Source: Kudoa neothunni
Taxonomy: Eukaryota; Cnidaria
Assembly (NCBI GenBank): GCA_964304625.1
Contig: OZ199839.1
Location: forward strand, 4,712,001 to 4,776,000
Reading direction: 5' to 3'
Length of the DNA: 64,000 bases
Shown piece after piece: positions 33,673 through 45,525 of this stretch; position 1 is the first letter of the stretch, and each line of letters opens with the position of its first letter. Below the pieces are notes generated by a model. That model was not told the DNA's origin. It was given only the letters and a program-made list of their open reading frames with translations, and ran no database searches. Both the position numbers and the translations under genes were made by a program.

Positions 33673-36126
33673 ATGGTCTTCACAAATAGGGTTCCCATAC
33701 ATTACAGACATGCAGTAGACAAGGAGATAGAAAGAATGTTATCTTTGGGGGTTATAAGACGGTCGAAAAGTGCTTGGTCGTTTCCAGTCGTAATAGTGGG
33801 AAAGAAAAACGGCGATCTGCGTCTGTGCGTAGATTACAGGAAGTTGAATGATATTACGGTGAAAGATGAATATCCATTACCTCTTTTGGAAGAAGTATTG
33901 GATTCGCTTAGCGGTGCAAAAATTTTCTCTACCCTTGATTTACAATCTGGATACTGGCAAATACCAATGGCACCAGAAGATGTAGAGAAAACTGCATTTA
34001 CGCATGGTCATGGGCTCTATGAATTCCTTAAGATGCCTTTTGGATTGTGTAATGGACCAGCCACGTTCCAAAGAATAATGGACAGACTACTTCGCGACTT
34101 GCCCTTCGCTATAGCCTATCTTGGTGATATTGTCATATTCTCAAAATCCAAATCCGAACATATGGACCACGTTGATAGAGTATTGAGGAGATTAGACGCG
34201 GCAAATTTGAAAATTAACAAGGAAAAATCCAAATTTTGCAAGAATGAGTTGGTTTATTTGGGATTCATAATTTCTAAAGATGGAATTCGGAATGACCCTG
34301 ATAGAGTGAAAAGTATATTGGAATGGAAAGAGCCAAAATCCAAGGATGAGTTGCAAGCTTTTCTCGGCGCTGTAAATTTCATGCATAGACACATTGAAGG
34401 ATTGGCTAAACTGTCTTCACGTTTCACTGATATGATGTCATCCAAGATACCTTTTAAATGGGATGACGAAGAAAGAAAATGGTTCTGTATGTTGAAAAAC
34501 GCTGTAAAGGAGTCACCTACTTTAGCGTATCCGAATCCGGACAAACCATTTTATCTAGAATGTAATGCGTCAAATACAGCTGTTGGAGCAGTGCTATACC
34601 AAAACTCCGAGAGAAAAGATGTTATTGCCTATACGAGCAAAAAGCTTAATTGCAGTCAAAAGAATTATAGCGCGACAGATAGAGAGACATTAGCAATAAT
34701 GAACGCTGTACGGAAGTTTAGGCATTATTTGATTGGTAAAAAATTTTACATTTTGACGGACCACAACCCTCTGGTTTATTTGAGAAACATGAAAGATCCA
34801 AGAGGAAGACGTGCTCGTTGGTTAATGGAGATGGAGGATTATTGTTACAAAATTATATACAAACCTGGATGTCAAAATAACATTGCTGATGCCCTGTCCA
34901 GAAGCGTGTTTAGTATGAAGACATTTGCTACCTACGATCAACTTAGGAAAGCACAAAATGATGATAAATGTATACAAATTGCTAAAGATTTCATAAGAAA
35001 TCCGATGGAATCGTCGAAGCTCTCTGTGAATTCCGAAGTTAAGAAGTTGTGTGATAGAAAGGGAAAATTAGAAATTGTGGATGGATTACTTTGTCACACT
35101 TCTCGTTTTGGTAAATTACCAGTTATTCCGCAGCAAATGAGACAAATGATCGTTACGAAAGTTCATGAGGAATGTGCACACTCAGGAATAACGAAAACAA
35201 TACAAGTCCTACGGAGAAATTTTTATTGGTCGACATTAGAAGACGACGTCACAGCTATACTAAAGAAATGTGATATATGCCTGAAAGTGAAAGGAGATGC
35301 TCGCAAAATAAAGGCACCACTAATGCCGATCCCCGTGTTAGGCCCCAGCGTAAGATGGCACGTAGATTTTATGGGGCTATTGGAAACTACATCAAACGGT
35401 AATAGGTTTGTAATTCTATTTGTAGATCAATTTACTAAATGGGTGGAGGCAAAAGCTTTGTCAACAATTACAGCAAAAGAAACTGCAGATGCTTTCTTTG
35501 AATTGATAATATCACGCCACGGTTGCCCAAAATATCTGCATTCTGATCAAGGAGTTCAGTTCGAATCAGTACTATTTGGTGATATCTGTAAACTGTTTGG
35601 TGTTCAAAAGTCGCGGTCAACGGCCTATCACCCGGAGGGTAATGGCATGGCAGAACGTCAAGTACGCAACATAAAAACTAAACTTAAAGCCCTTATTCTG
35701 GAAAACAACGTAGAATGGGACCAAAGTTTAGATAAAGCCCTTTTAGCTACTAGAATAACACCTTCAACAACTACGGGATACAGTCCGGCCTATTTAATGT
35801 ATGGTAGGGAATTAGTTACTCCTACTAGTACAATATCTTACAATCTGAAAGACACTCTCGCCAACCCTCACATTTATGCTGAAAAACTCTCAGAAACAAT
35901 GGAAAACGCCATCAAAAAAGCAAAAGAGAATATAGAAGATGCACAAACAAGACAATCGTATTATTATAACCGCAATAATGTCAAAAAACAACATGAAATA
36001 GGAAACTATGTCTATATAAAAAACAGGAAAATCACTTCACTCTCTCCCAAATATGAGGGTCCATATAAAGTAATAAAGGCAAGAGGTCCCGTTTATTTTG
36101 TCGAAAACCATAACAAGAAAATCTAA
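33673..36126 (+). CDS. pol part of the Gypsy fossil
   Basis: Part of the LTR element. A long frame carries reverse transcriptase (about 33700-34300), RNase H (about 34540-34900), the integrase zinc-binding region (about 35110-35290) and integrase core (about 35350-35800). Domain order RT, RNase H, integrase is that of Ty3/Gypsy. Confidence 0.9.
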   Translation: MVFTNRVPIHYRHAVDKEIERMLSLGVIRRSKSAWSFPVVIVGKKNGDLRLCVDYRKLNDITVKDEYPLPLLEEVLDSLSGAKIFSTLDLQSGYWQIPMAPEDVEKTAFTHGHGLYEFLKMPFGLCNGPATFQRIMDRLLRDLPFAIAYLGDIVIFSKSKSEHMDHVDRVLRRLDAANLKINKEKSKFCKNELVYLGFIISKDGIRNDPDRVKSILEWKEPKSKDELQAFLGAVNFMHRHIEGLAKLSSRFTDMMSSKIPFKWDDEERKWFCMLKNAVKESPTLAYPNPDKPFYLECNASNTAVGAVLYQNSERKDVIAYTSKKLNCSQKNYSATDRETLAIMNAVRKFRHYLIGKKFYILTDHNPLVYLRNMKDPRGRRARWLMEMEDYCYKIIYKPGCQNNIADALSRSVFSMKTFATYDQLRKAQNDDKCIQIAKDFIRNPMESSKLSVNSEVKKLCDRKGKLEIVDGLLCHTSRFGKLPVIPQQMRQMIVTKVHEECAHSGITKTIQVLRRNFYWSTLEDDVTAILKKCDICLKVKGDARKIKAPLMPIPVLGPSVRWHVDFMGLLETTSNGNRFVILFVDQFTKWVEAKALSTITAKETADAFFELIISRHGCPKYLHSDQGVQFESVLFGDICKLFGVQKSRSTAYHPEGNGMAERQVRNIKTKLKALILENNVEWDQSLDKALLATRITPSTTTGYSPAYLMYGRELVTPTSTISYNLKDTLANPHIYAEKLSETMENAIKKAKENIEDAQTRQSYYYNRNNVKKQHEIGNYVYIKNRKITSLSPKYEGPYKVIKARGPVYFVENHNKKI

Positions 36127-36283
36127 TCTGTTCATCACAATGACATCTTACCAACAAAAACCATCAATGAGTCGATTATCCATCCAAGCATTGCACCTAA
36201 CAATAGACCTACGAGAAATAAGAAAAAACCGCATTACCTTGACGACTTTGAAGTATAAGTCATATTTTAAAAAGGGGGAGTAA

Positions 36284-36400
36284 TGTAGTGACCTCTATAT
36301 AATAATATAATAACTTGAATATTATGATCGGCCGTCGCCACGGGAGGGGTATTATTAGCTAGCGAATTGTGGTTTTATCGCGTGCCGCTGCTTCATTACA
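36284..36400 (+). repeat. Right LTR of the Gypsy element
   Basis: 117 bp, one difference from the left LTR; followed by the ACCAT duplication. Confidence 0.95.
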
Positions 36401-36545
36401 ACCATATCTTTAGATAAAAGAGACGAAAAAATCCACAATTGTTTATATAAAAATGTAGTTCAAGAATAGATTGTTTATAAACATGTATGTTATTAAGTTG
36501 GGGAATTTTATTTTTCCTCCGCTGAAAAAGCAAATCCCACTAAAT

Positions 36546-39500
36546 TTACGTTATAAACAAGTTGATATGATAAAAGTTACAATAACGTTTGAAATATTTT
36601 GATTTTCTCGCATCGACAGTATTAAGTTTATCCATAATATTTCTGGAGTGTAATCTAGGATCCCAGCTTCCGTTGGCCCCAATACTTTTTTCCAACTCAG
36701 CAACAGTTGTATAAGCTGGAGTGAAAAACGTATCCCTTATGGTTTTAAATATAAAGTCAGGTATGAGGACAATTAAAACGATAGGTAACATGAGCCAGAA
36801 TAATGGCGTTCTATATAGAATTATATCCACACCCATCAAGAGACTTTCAAATCTTCTTGCAACAGCTACTCTTGAATAAATACTCAAAAACAAGATCCAA
36901 CCAATGAAGCCTGTCCAAATCACCACATGAGTTAGCCATGTCCACGAGGTCATTTCAAGGGTAGCCTTTAGATTCACCAGCAACAGAACAAATGTCACCA
37001 GTGTAACACCGAACATGCTTCTACTTATTGGCATACCGGTTGGGTTCACAACGCCCGCAGATAGACACTGGTGAACAATAAAATACAGGGTAGCAGCATG
37101 TAGAAACCCAACGGAGATCCAAAGAATAAGTCTCTTGACTGAAAATATGTATCCTTTTTGACTGGCTTCATAAAGGCGTGGAATATTAACGAATGCTTTC
37201 GAAGAGACAGGCTGATCTATCAATCCAAATGCAAATGGTGGCAGAGATGTAAGCGCCTAAAATATTATAAATGATATCTAATGTTGTATTTCATTAGATA
37301 GATACAAGGTTGAATAGACCGATAGCTGCAACTGGAAAAACCGCGGTAGCGGAAAACATATTGAATTTACTGTAGAACATCTAAGAGATAAAAAATCTAT
37401 TTAGACAATTTTAGTGTAATTACTGTGATCAGACTAACAATAATATTTTTGTAATAACTATAATAGGTGGCATTACATAGACGACGATAACTCAATGCGC
37501 CATGATAAAGTATGAGATGTCGTAGATATGAAAACTGGGTTATGGTAAAGTCGGAACAATTTGCAGCTTGCATGCCCTCATTACCACTAATACCTACTCC
37601 AACGTTGGCCGCTTGAATCATACCGCAGTCATTTCCACCATCTCCTATAGCCAAGGTGACTACGTCATTCACATTCCTCTGTATCAGTAGAACCGTTTTC
37701 TGTTTTTGAAGAGGTGAAACTCTAACATTAAAATGTTTATTAGGAAAATAATCCAAGTTGAGCCAAAAGTAAATACCGACAACATAGGACGGAACAACAA
37801 ACCATTGTTATATCTATGAAATAATCGATACATCTCGCATCGAAAAGATGGTTAAGAGTCTTAGAGGGAATGAAAACAATTAAATAATCATCAAATAATC
37901 AAATTACCGAACCTGGAATAACTAAAGCTAGATCCTAGATTTATTTAATAACGCTGTGTAAATTTCAGATAAAAATTACCATTGTTTTTTTGGGGTTTAT
38001 ACGTTTACCATTGGAACTTTTGTGGACTTTAATATCTTTTTTAAGAATAATGCTTCGAAGCATATCTAGGCATTCCTCAAGTGTTTCGCTATTTATAATT
38101 TGCACATCTGTTGATTGTTTAAGAAGATTTGTAGAATAGCCTAATAATGATTGATGTGTTTCAGGAAATAGACTTTGAATCATTGGGAAAGGTGCAATAA
38201 AAATTACCGATATTAATGGCGGTTTCTATCCTGTCTCCTGTTAGCATCCATATTCTAATGTTAGCACTTATTAGCGTGTGGATGGTAGATGGAACGTTAT
38301 CTTGTAGCTCATCGAGAATAGCAGTAGCACCCATCAATGTTAAATCTTTTTCTATCTCGTTATAAACTGACATAAGTTTTTCTTCGCGATTTTCCATTGT
38401 TGTTGATGCTTCATTGTATTTGATACGCCATTCTTCATATTTTGCCAGACTAATTTCCTTGAAGGCAATGCAGAGTGTTCGTAAACCTACCAGGAAAAGG
38501 TAAATTTTTAGGGTATCTAATAATAAATACCATTTTTTGCGAATTGTTCAAGATGTTCGTAGGTACTGCCTTCGCAAGTTTGAAAACGGAGATTGAGTAG
38601 TTTGAAAATTACAGAATCCTGTTTAAGATTGATATTTTTATTAACCTCACAATTTAATGAAGAAGATATACAGCGCCTTTACACAAAACAAAAATTCGGC
38701 CATCGGAAAATTTGACTATGACCGACATTCTTTTTCTTTCGCTAGTAAATTCAAGGCTGTTGAGAATGTAACATTTTTCTTCCACACCGAACTGATATTT
38801 ACAATGAATCAAACATAGTTCAAATACTAAAAACTAACCTTGGAAAATGTTACAGAATCAGGAGTCCGTTTAATAAATTCATAACCACATTTGTAAGCTC
38901 CGGAAACTAACGCTACTTCGTCTGGAGAAGTGGATTGAAACGGCAATGCTTCCAAGTCATCACTAATGGGGGATGATCGATCTACATTTTCTGAGCAACC
39001 CGGACGTATTTTGGTGCTCAAAGGGGTGACGGTGTTGCATAATAACAAATGCTCCAGAAATCTCTTTACTTCAGGAAGCTTAGAAAAAGTCATAAGTCAT
39101 AAAAACTTCAAAAGTGAACTACCTCTGAATTTTGTTTTATTTCATCCCAGTAATTTCCAGATGAGCCATAAATAGTACCATTGATTGAAACCGAGTGCAA
39201 TTTCATCACATTTTTTGTCAATGTTCCAGTTTTGTCGGAGAAAATATAGTTTATCTACGAAGAGAAAATGTTACAGAATTTTATCGCGATGATAGTGATT
39301 TTTGTGACCTGGCCGAGGTCTTCAATGATGGATGATGTTTTAACTGATGCATAAGTATTTTTGTTAAGATCGTACATACTTTTGTCCTATATTGGATATT
39401 TGATAATAGTTGAGCGAAGGTAAGCAGTATATCTTAATAATACATAGTTTATGAAGAATGCCTGGAAGAATTTGATAAATTCGATTGTAACGCTGAGACT

Positions 39501-41412
39501 GATAGGAATAATGAAGTTGTATGATATAAGGAATGTCATTAATGTGAGATGGAATGTGATTCCAGTGTATTCTTATATATGGAATAAAATTTGAAAATTC
39601 AATCAATTAGGAAATTACTATAGTTTGATAGATACCAATGATATTTCATTTTGGGACGATAATATAGCTCATGAATTAATGTAGAAATCACCGTTAACGC
39701 GGTTATAAGTAAAACCAATATGACCATAAATATATTAATTTTTCTATCCATTTTTGATTTTTTAATTGGTGCCGAAGTTGAATTCATCATTAATTTTGTT
39801 TCGTGGCCAGTGTACACAGCACAACCTACAATCCATTCGGTGTTTTTTAAACATGAGCCCCTCAGAATGACGTTTTCCTCATTTATCGCCATCTTTCTAC
39901 ATAAGCATCCAAAATAAAACTTTAATTAAAGTTAACAAAGAGAGAAATGTGTACTCTTCGTCTTCCATTGATATATTTCCGACAAACTTATATAACTCGT
40001 TGTTCGGTGCCTCACAATTAATGATCCCTTCGGGTTGGTTCATTATCATCATTTCAGGTTCCAAATTCTTATTCATATTAACAATCTAAAAAACCTTTAA
40101 TTATCTGCACCAATTAGATATTAGATGCAATCAAAAAATTTTTGTTAGATTTACCATTTTGGTTTTATGATTAGTTTCACCATCTAAATTTGCTGTCTCA
40201 ATGTAGCATATATTGTCGGCATCACTAAAACAAATCCCAATTATTACTTTCAAGTTCAAGGAGGGGATTTTGATTAGTTAGAAAAGAACTAACATATTCT
40301 ATTTAAAATTTTAGTTGGAAAAATATTCAATTAAATATTAAAAAATTAAGATACTTAAGAAAAAATAATCCCCAGTTATAATGTTAATGTTCATGTTCAT
40401 GTTACAATACACACCTTGTTGATAGTAGAACAATGTCGGCAGGAATCATTTCTTCATTATTAACCAAAATAAGATTCCCAACTTCAATCTTTCCCCAGCG
40501 TGTTTCTGCCCAATTTTCATTGAGTACTTAAGTAAAACTTTATAAGCTAGCAAAGTCAGACTTGACAACTTTTAGTTTTGGTGCTGTTTATTTTTCGATC
40601 ACATAAATGACGCCTCTAAATAAAGTAAAAATTCATATAAATCAAATAAAAATCTCATTAGTGTAAGAAACTTGAATAATATAATCTATTTAGATATAAA
40701 TTAAACAAATAATAAACGGGTATTTAGACAAATTATTTTAACATTTCTCATGGTTAAATATAATTTAACAAATAAAAATTCCATTAATGAACCCATTTAA
40801 ATTAAAATTAAAAACGAGATTACAATGTCTTCGAATATTTCTTTGGCAGCAGAAATTGTGAGAATTATAATAAGTGGAATTAGTGTGGGATATCGTCCGA
40901 CTGGAGAAGCACCAGGTATTTGCTTAAAAAGTACTAGAATATTATCAAATAAGAGATAGCTACTTGTAAGATGACAATCACTAAGAAGAACATGTTCGAA
41001 ACCTTTGAAAATTGTTCAAAAATAAATTTTGGAAAAAACACTAATGGATTATATTTGGTGGTACTAAATGCATTATCATTTTTGGTTTAAAAAGTGTAGT
41101 TTTTTTTCAAAAGTTTTTAAAAATTATCACAATATTTAGAATAAACTACAAATCTTACAAGTGAGCGATAGTTTAATTTAAACAAATTAATAAAAGATTC
41201 TTTAAAACGTTGTTTTTAAGTAAAATCGCCCATAAAAATGCAATGAGAAATCATGAACTCAACAAAATCATCAATGTTTACCTGACGCTGTTATCACAAA
41301 ACCCTTTGGCACATTTGTACCCAATGTTAAAGGTTCGATCATTTTTACTGTTTGCGATGTAACCGATTTTGAAGAGTTTTTCCACAAACTTTATGACTTT
41401 ATTTTCAGCCAT
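36546..41412 (-). CDS. P4-ATPase (phospholipid flippase), gene 1 of tandem pair
   Basis: Ten-helix membrane pump that moves phospholipids to the cytosolic leaflet. The gene runs from ATG 41412 ([12 protein letters not shown]) to a stop at 36546 in about 20 short exons (boundaries partly approximate). In order: [21 protein letters not shown] and helices 1-2 (about 41070-40970), [17 protein letters not shown] (40930), NLDGETN (actuator motif, about 40185), [13 protein letters not shown] with the P4 PISL motif (about 39500), DKTGT phosphorylation site (39222-39236), [10 protein letters not shown] (about 38740), [12 protein letters not shown] (about 38210), [11 protein letters not shown] (37712-37680), GDGGND hinge (about 37650-37630), and helices 5-10 to [15 protein letters not shown]. 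All catalytic motifs are present. Most introns are 40-60 bp; intron 1 is about 200 bp. Closest to ATP8-type flippases by motif memory. The Gypsy element ends 145 bp past its stop. Confidence 0.92.
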
Positions 41413-42830
41413 TGGATTACAGTCTATTGAAGAGTAACTTTTAGACGATAATTTAACGTTACATTAATGAATGTGGAAATAGATAGAAATGTGTTATTAA
41501 AAGAAGAAACGATTGTTAGAAGAACCAATTACCATAAAAGGAATTATTGTATTAGATAAGATTAATTTATCGGGTTACCTGATAAATATACATTATTCAC
41601 TCAGAAAACATGCGAATTAATAGACACAATTTTTTATTCCAGAGATTAGTTTAAATTACAATTCACTAAAAATGATAGAGATATAATAGGATCAATATCT
41701 CACAACTTAAACAATTAAACAAAAATATTATAAAGCTTTTTATTGTGGTGTGTGACAATTATCATACCATCAAGATAGTTCAACAATTTACAATAAATAT
41801 TAGAATAAATATTACTAACGGATATATATTCAAATATATTAATATACGAAAATTTTCATAGTTGTGATATTCAGTTACGAATTAGCTACATTTAATCATC
41901 AGTTACTCGCATTTTTTAACGATCCTTTACAATAATAATATTAAATTCATTGGATCGACTTTGATTAAAAATGAACGCCATTTTCCTAGCACAAACAAAC
42001 GCCAATATATTTGATTTACTTCGCTGTCTAATTGGCTGACTTTACTATGCACTCTGTTACTGGTCTCACAGTAACAAGTTTTATTACTTTGTATATGAGT
42101 AATCTGATTAACGATTGATATTCATTTACTGATTGGATTATCCTCTCTAATTTGTATCAGTCTAAATGAATCGAAAATCGTTACCAAGAATTTTTGTTAA
42201 AAAGTTGAATTATTTATTCACCTTTACTGTGGAAACAAATCGGCCGATTTAAGCCGTTATTTTATGAGAACTTCGTTCCCATGAAATCAATTTTAGCCGA
42301 TTGATTCGACTATCAAGATTATGACTATTGCATGATTATACCTAATTTTGTTAGTAACCGTAAAAACTGAGATAATCAATCATTTTACAATTAGATCAAT
42401 TACAACATTTTATTAAACGCTTATAAGTAATAAAACAATAATGCCCACTACCAATGAGAAATCACTGCATATCGATGTCGTATTAGTTCGTGAAAATAGT
42501 GTAAATAATTTTGGAGGATTGAGACTGAATATCTCGCTAACGCGATAAAATATGTCATTAACTAATTTATCTTTGGAAATCATATTATTTTACATAATTT
42601 TAAGTGCTTAAAGTATGCCTATCGTCCAAGGCGATTTTTTCCAATGCATTTTGGATTACGTACCGCAAATAATCTTAACGATTAAATCAGTATTTATTTG
42701 AAAACATTCCTGTTACTAATTAACGAATAACTATGCTTTTTGTTAATTATGACAAAATATGAGGCGAGACTAAGGGGTGTTAACACCCAATTTCAATTAA
42801 AACATGCCAAAAATTGATATGATTGGATTA
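41413..42830. other. Promoter-side intergenic of P4-ATPase gene 1
   Basis: 1.4 kb of AT-rich sequence between the flippase start and the stop codon of the next minus-strand gene. It contains a perfect 14-bp palindrome GGGTGTTAACACCC at 42775-42788 and nothing else recognisable. Confidence 0.5.
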
Positions 42831-44635
42831 TTAACAGTCATTGTGATTTTTATCAAAAAGATCAACAACCCATTCAAAGTTATCTTCATGTAGGAGACTG
42901 TTGATTGATTTAGTAATCGATAACAGGATTTTTCGAATTGATGCTTGCGAAATGAGACGTAAACCTCTTCTATTCTTTAGCATCGTTTTGGCCATTAATA
43001 CTTTATAAGTTCCAAATGGTTTAAGATGAGGCTCAACTCTCAGAGTTTCTATCGGTTTGCCGTTTTTCCAACCACAAATTTTGTTTTTATCAAGTATTGC
43101 ATTTATTGTCAGCATAAGTAGAAATGATGAGGAGTTTCCATTGACAACACCAAATTTGCTGTTGCTATGAGTTCTTAATTCAAGGCGGCCATTTTTATCT
43201 ATTATAAATTGATTTTTTATTGCAACAATCGTGTTTTTCAGAAAAAATGTTGAATTCTGGATGTTTATATTGGATATATTGTGAATATTCTTTAAAATTG
43301 CATATATTAATGTTTAATTTCGGTAAGCAGATGATACCTTTTTGAACATAACAAATTCACCCTTGTAAATTTTTAAATCTGCACCAATCACAAACCATTC
43401 TCCTTCGTAGTGGTTATTGGTCATTTCCTCACCAACATAATTCACAATCGCTTTAATATTGTTATAAATTTTCTGGAAATGGATAGAATTCCCTAATAAA
43501 TTTTTAAAATTTTAGATTCCAAACGCATACAATTCTTTTGGAACAGCACAAATACCTTTTAACATTCCAACTATGGAAAATTCACCATCAACATCTTTGC
43601 CACATCCAAAAAATTCCATTTGGATATTAACCGTCTCAATGTTTAGTTGAAAATAGATAGTGGTATTTTTATCGACAAAGCTACCAAACCATTCCCCCAA
43701 CAACTGTAAAACATTGATTTGTTGATAATTTTTAACCAAATTACAGTGTGCTTGGAGGACTTAAGAGGCGTGGAGGGATAAATAACCTTAAGACCACTGC
43801 TGTGGCTTGTTGACTCAGATATCTCTATCAATACTGTGTACAATCTATCAAAAATAACATTGCTGGCTATTAATATTTTGTTTACCTGCAGTTGGAACAA
43901 TTTTTTGTTCGCTGAAGTGTACAACAAATTCGATAATTTTGATAATTCCAATCAGACTCATATCTAAACTGCATTCGTTGATACGGTTCAAAATAGTAGA
44001 TTCGCAACGGTTCACTCTCGGTATTCAACTCTTTTGCTACTCCAACTTTGTTGTACACACTATATATTATTAATTTTGTGTTTTCATTAGCAACCGTTTG
44101 CTTTACCGTTCACATAATTTGGTCAATAAATCTTCATCAATGTAATTGATCATTTTTTCCCAACACCAAAGGTAAGTGAATGTGATGCTAGTTTGGGCAT
44201 TGTCATTATCCTAGAAGATTATTTATATATTTATATGCTTAAGGACATTAATTTTCATCAAGACAAACCTACTTTATTAGAATGCCATCGTCGAATAGAA
44301 GCTTTATCAACTATGGCGTCGCTTTCAGAGCCATTTATAATTGTCGATTTGCCTTTTTATGATTATATTAAATAATTTAAAAACAATCTACCATATAACT
44401 GAATTATTTCAGTCCAGCCATTATGTTTATTGTTGATTCTATCTAGTTTTTGGTGCTTCTAACAAGATATAAGGATCAGATAGTAGTTAGATGGCAACGA
44501 ATTTACTTTATTGGGGTTGATAAGCGTTATACTCTTGTCAGTATTTTGCCCCACATCAAAAATAATTAAAACTAAAGAGTAGATCCAGGCCAAACAAAAT
44601 ATCGTCTTTACAACATTGTTAAAATACAGTTTCAT
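42831..44635 (-). CDS. Unrecognised 9-exon gene, 472 aa, signal-anchor protein
   Basis: No single long frame exists, yet nine exons joined by GT..AG introns of 38-64 bp keep one frame of 472 codons plus stop: 44635-44507, 44458-44392, 44352-44273, 44210-44107, 44059-43886, 43844-43798, 43759-43556, 43492-43338 and 43289-42831. The total is 1419 bp, exactly divisible by three. The N-terminus has a basic start and a hydrophobic stretch (residues about 12-27, IFCLAWIYSLVLIIF), so a signal anchor or signal peptide. The middle is beta-rich with GCGKDVDGEFSIVGM and NHYEGEWFVIGADLKIY, a G-x-G-x-D..G-x-F..Y-x-G-x-W pattern like lipocalin-fold barrels. Several N-glycosylation sequons (NTT, NST) fit a lumenal protein. 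I do not recognise the family. It sits between two flippase genes on the same strand, but is not CDC50-like (one helix, not two). Confidence 0.72.
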
Positions 44636-45525
44636 AGTTCAGAACTCGAGGTGTTAAATATTAGCATCTTTGAATACACACGATGTTGCAACCCACGTCA
44701 CCATCATTAACAACACAAATGAACCAATTGGTGTCTTTTGGATTAAATTTTTAATGTCTATTATAATGATTAAAAATATCTCGATTTATTCCATAACTTG
44801 CTTTCACGAATATCTATCTGCCAATGAGAAACGACAAAACCTTTAAAAGTGTATTTTTTATCAAAAAACAGTTTTTTGTAATGACAAATATGAAACTGGT
44901 GTGAGGGTATCCATATTTTAGGGTCGAATCATCTAATCAATTAATGTTTAAATTAAATAATAAATTTATTTTTCCCAAAAACACATTCTTGAAAGAAAGG
45001 AACACGATAATGCTTGTAAATATTACGCGAAACTTCCAGCATCGAATTATATTGGAACAAACTTGAGTGTTTCGTATTTTTCTCAAAATTTCACGGTAAA
45101 ACTCTTCAAAAATTATCTATGAAATTTTAGTAGACTTAGGGTAAATTTTAAAATTAAAACTAGAATTTTTTAGTGCGCTCAAGAAATGTAATTTGAATTA
45201 AGATTTTCCTACTCTTTAGGAGGTAAAAAACAGATCGCTAATGGCCCCCTACAAAAAAGGTAGAAGCTTACTCAATATGAGCCTAATGGATGCAATATTG
45301 CAGAGAGAACAGAAAATTTTATAGTTAATTTATTCAGATGCAAGAAACACTATCTTACGTACATCAACCAAGTTAAATGCTAAAAAGTCTATCTACTTAC
45401 TCTTTGAACCACCAATTTTCGGTAAATAGTTCAATATTTTCTATACAGGTTTATTTAGAAATACTTCAAATAACAAAATACTACCCCAGAAGAGAATTCT
45501 TCCTGAATAGAAAAGGCGAATCCCA
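44636..45525. other. Intergenic between unknown gene and P4-ATPase gene 2
   Basis: About 0.9 kb, AT-rich, no gene recognised. It must hold the promoter of the unknown gene and the 3' end of flippase gene 2. Confidence 0.5.

Larger units (their letters stand above)
32767..36400 (+). mobile_element. Ty3/Gypsy LTR retrotransposon fossil, young
   Basis: Terminal repeats of 117 bp at 32767-32883 and 36284-36400 differ at a single position. The host duplication ACCAT flanks both sides (32762-32766 and 36401-36405). A primer-binding-site-like TGGTGTCAGAGG follows the left repeat and a purine tract AAAAAGGGGGAG precedes the right one. Parts: gag with two zinc knuckles (32911-33651) and pol (33673-36126) with reverse transcriptase, RNase H and integrase. 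It looks almost whole, with perhaps one or two breaks. The near-identity of the repeats means recent insertion. It lies 145 bp from the end of a P4-ATPase gene on the opposite strand. Confidence 0.95.

Noticed and set aside
43867-43885. A 19-bp intron that would join an alternative start exon (43961) to the unknown gene
   Set aside because: Far shorter than any other intron here; a 41-bp intron at the same donor keeps the frame with the longer upstream exons.
44193-44375. Plus-strand 60-codon ORF with a protein-like sequence
   Set aside because: It is the complement of exon 3 and flanking introns of the minus-strand nine-exon gene, which explains the region better.
42831-44635. Reading the unknown gene as a CDC50/TMEM30 flippase subunit
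   Set aside because: Only one hydrophobic segment, and no resemblance to the conserved CDC50 cysteine pattern; position beside flippases alone is not evidence.
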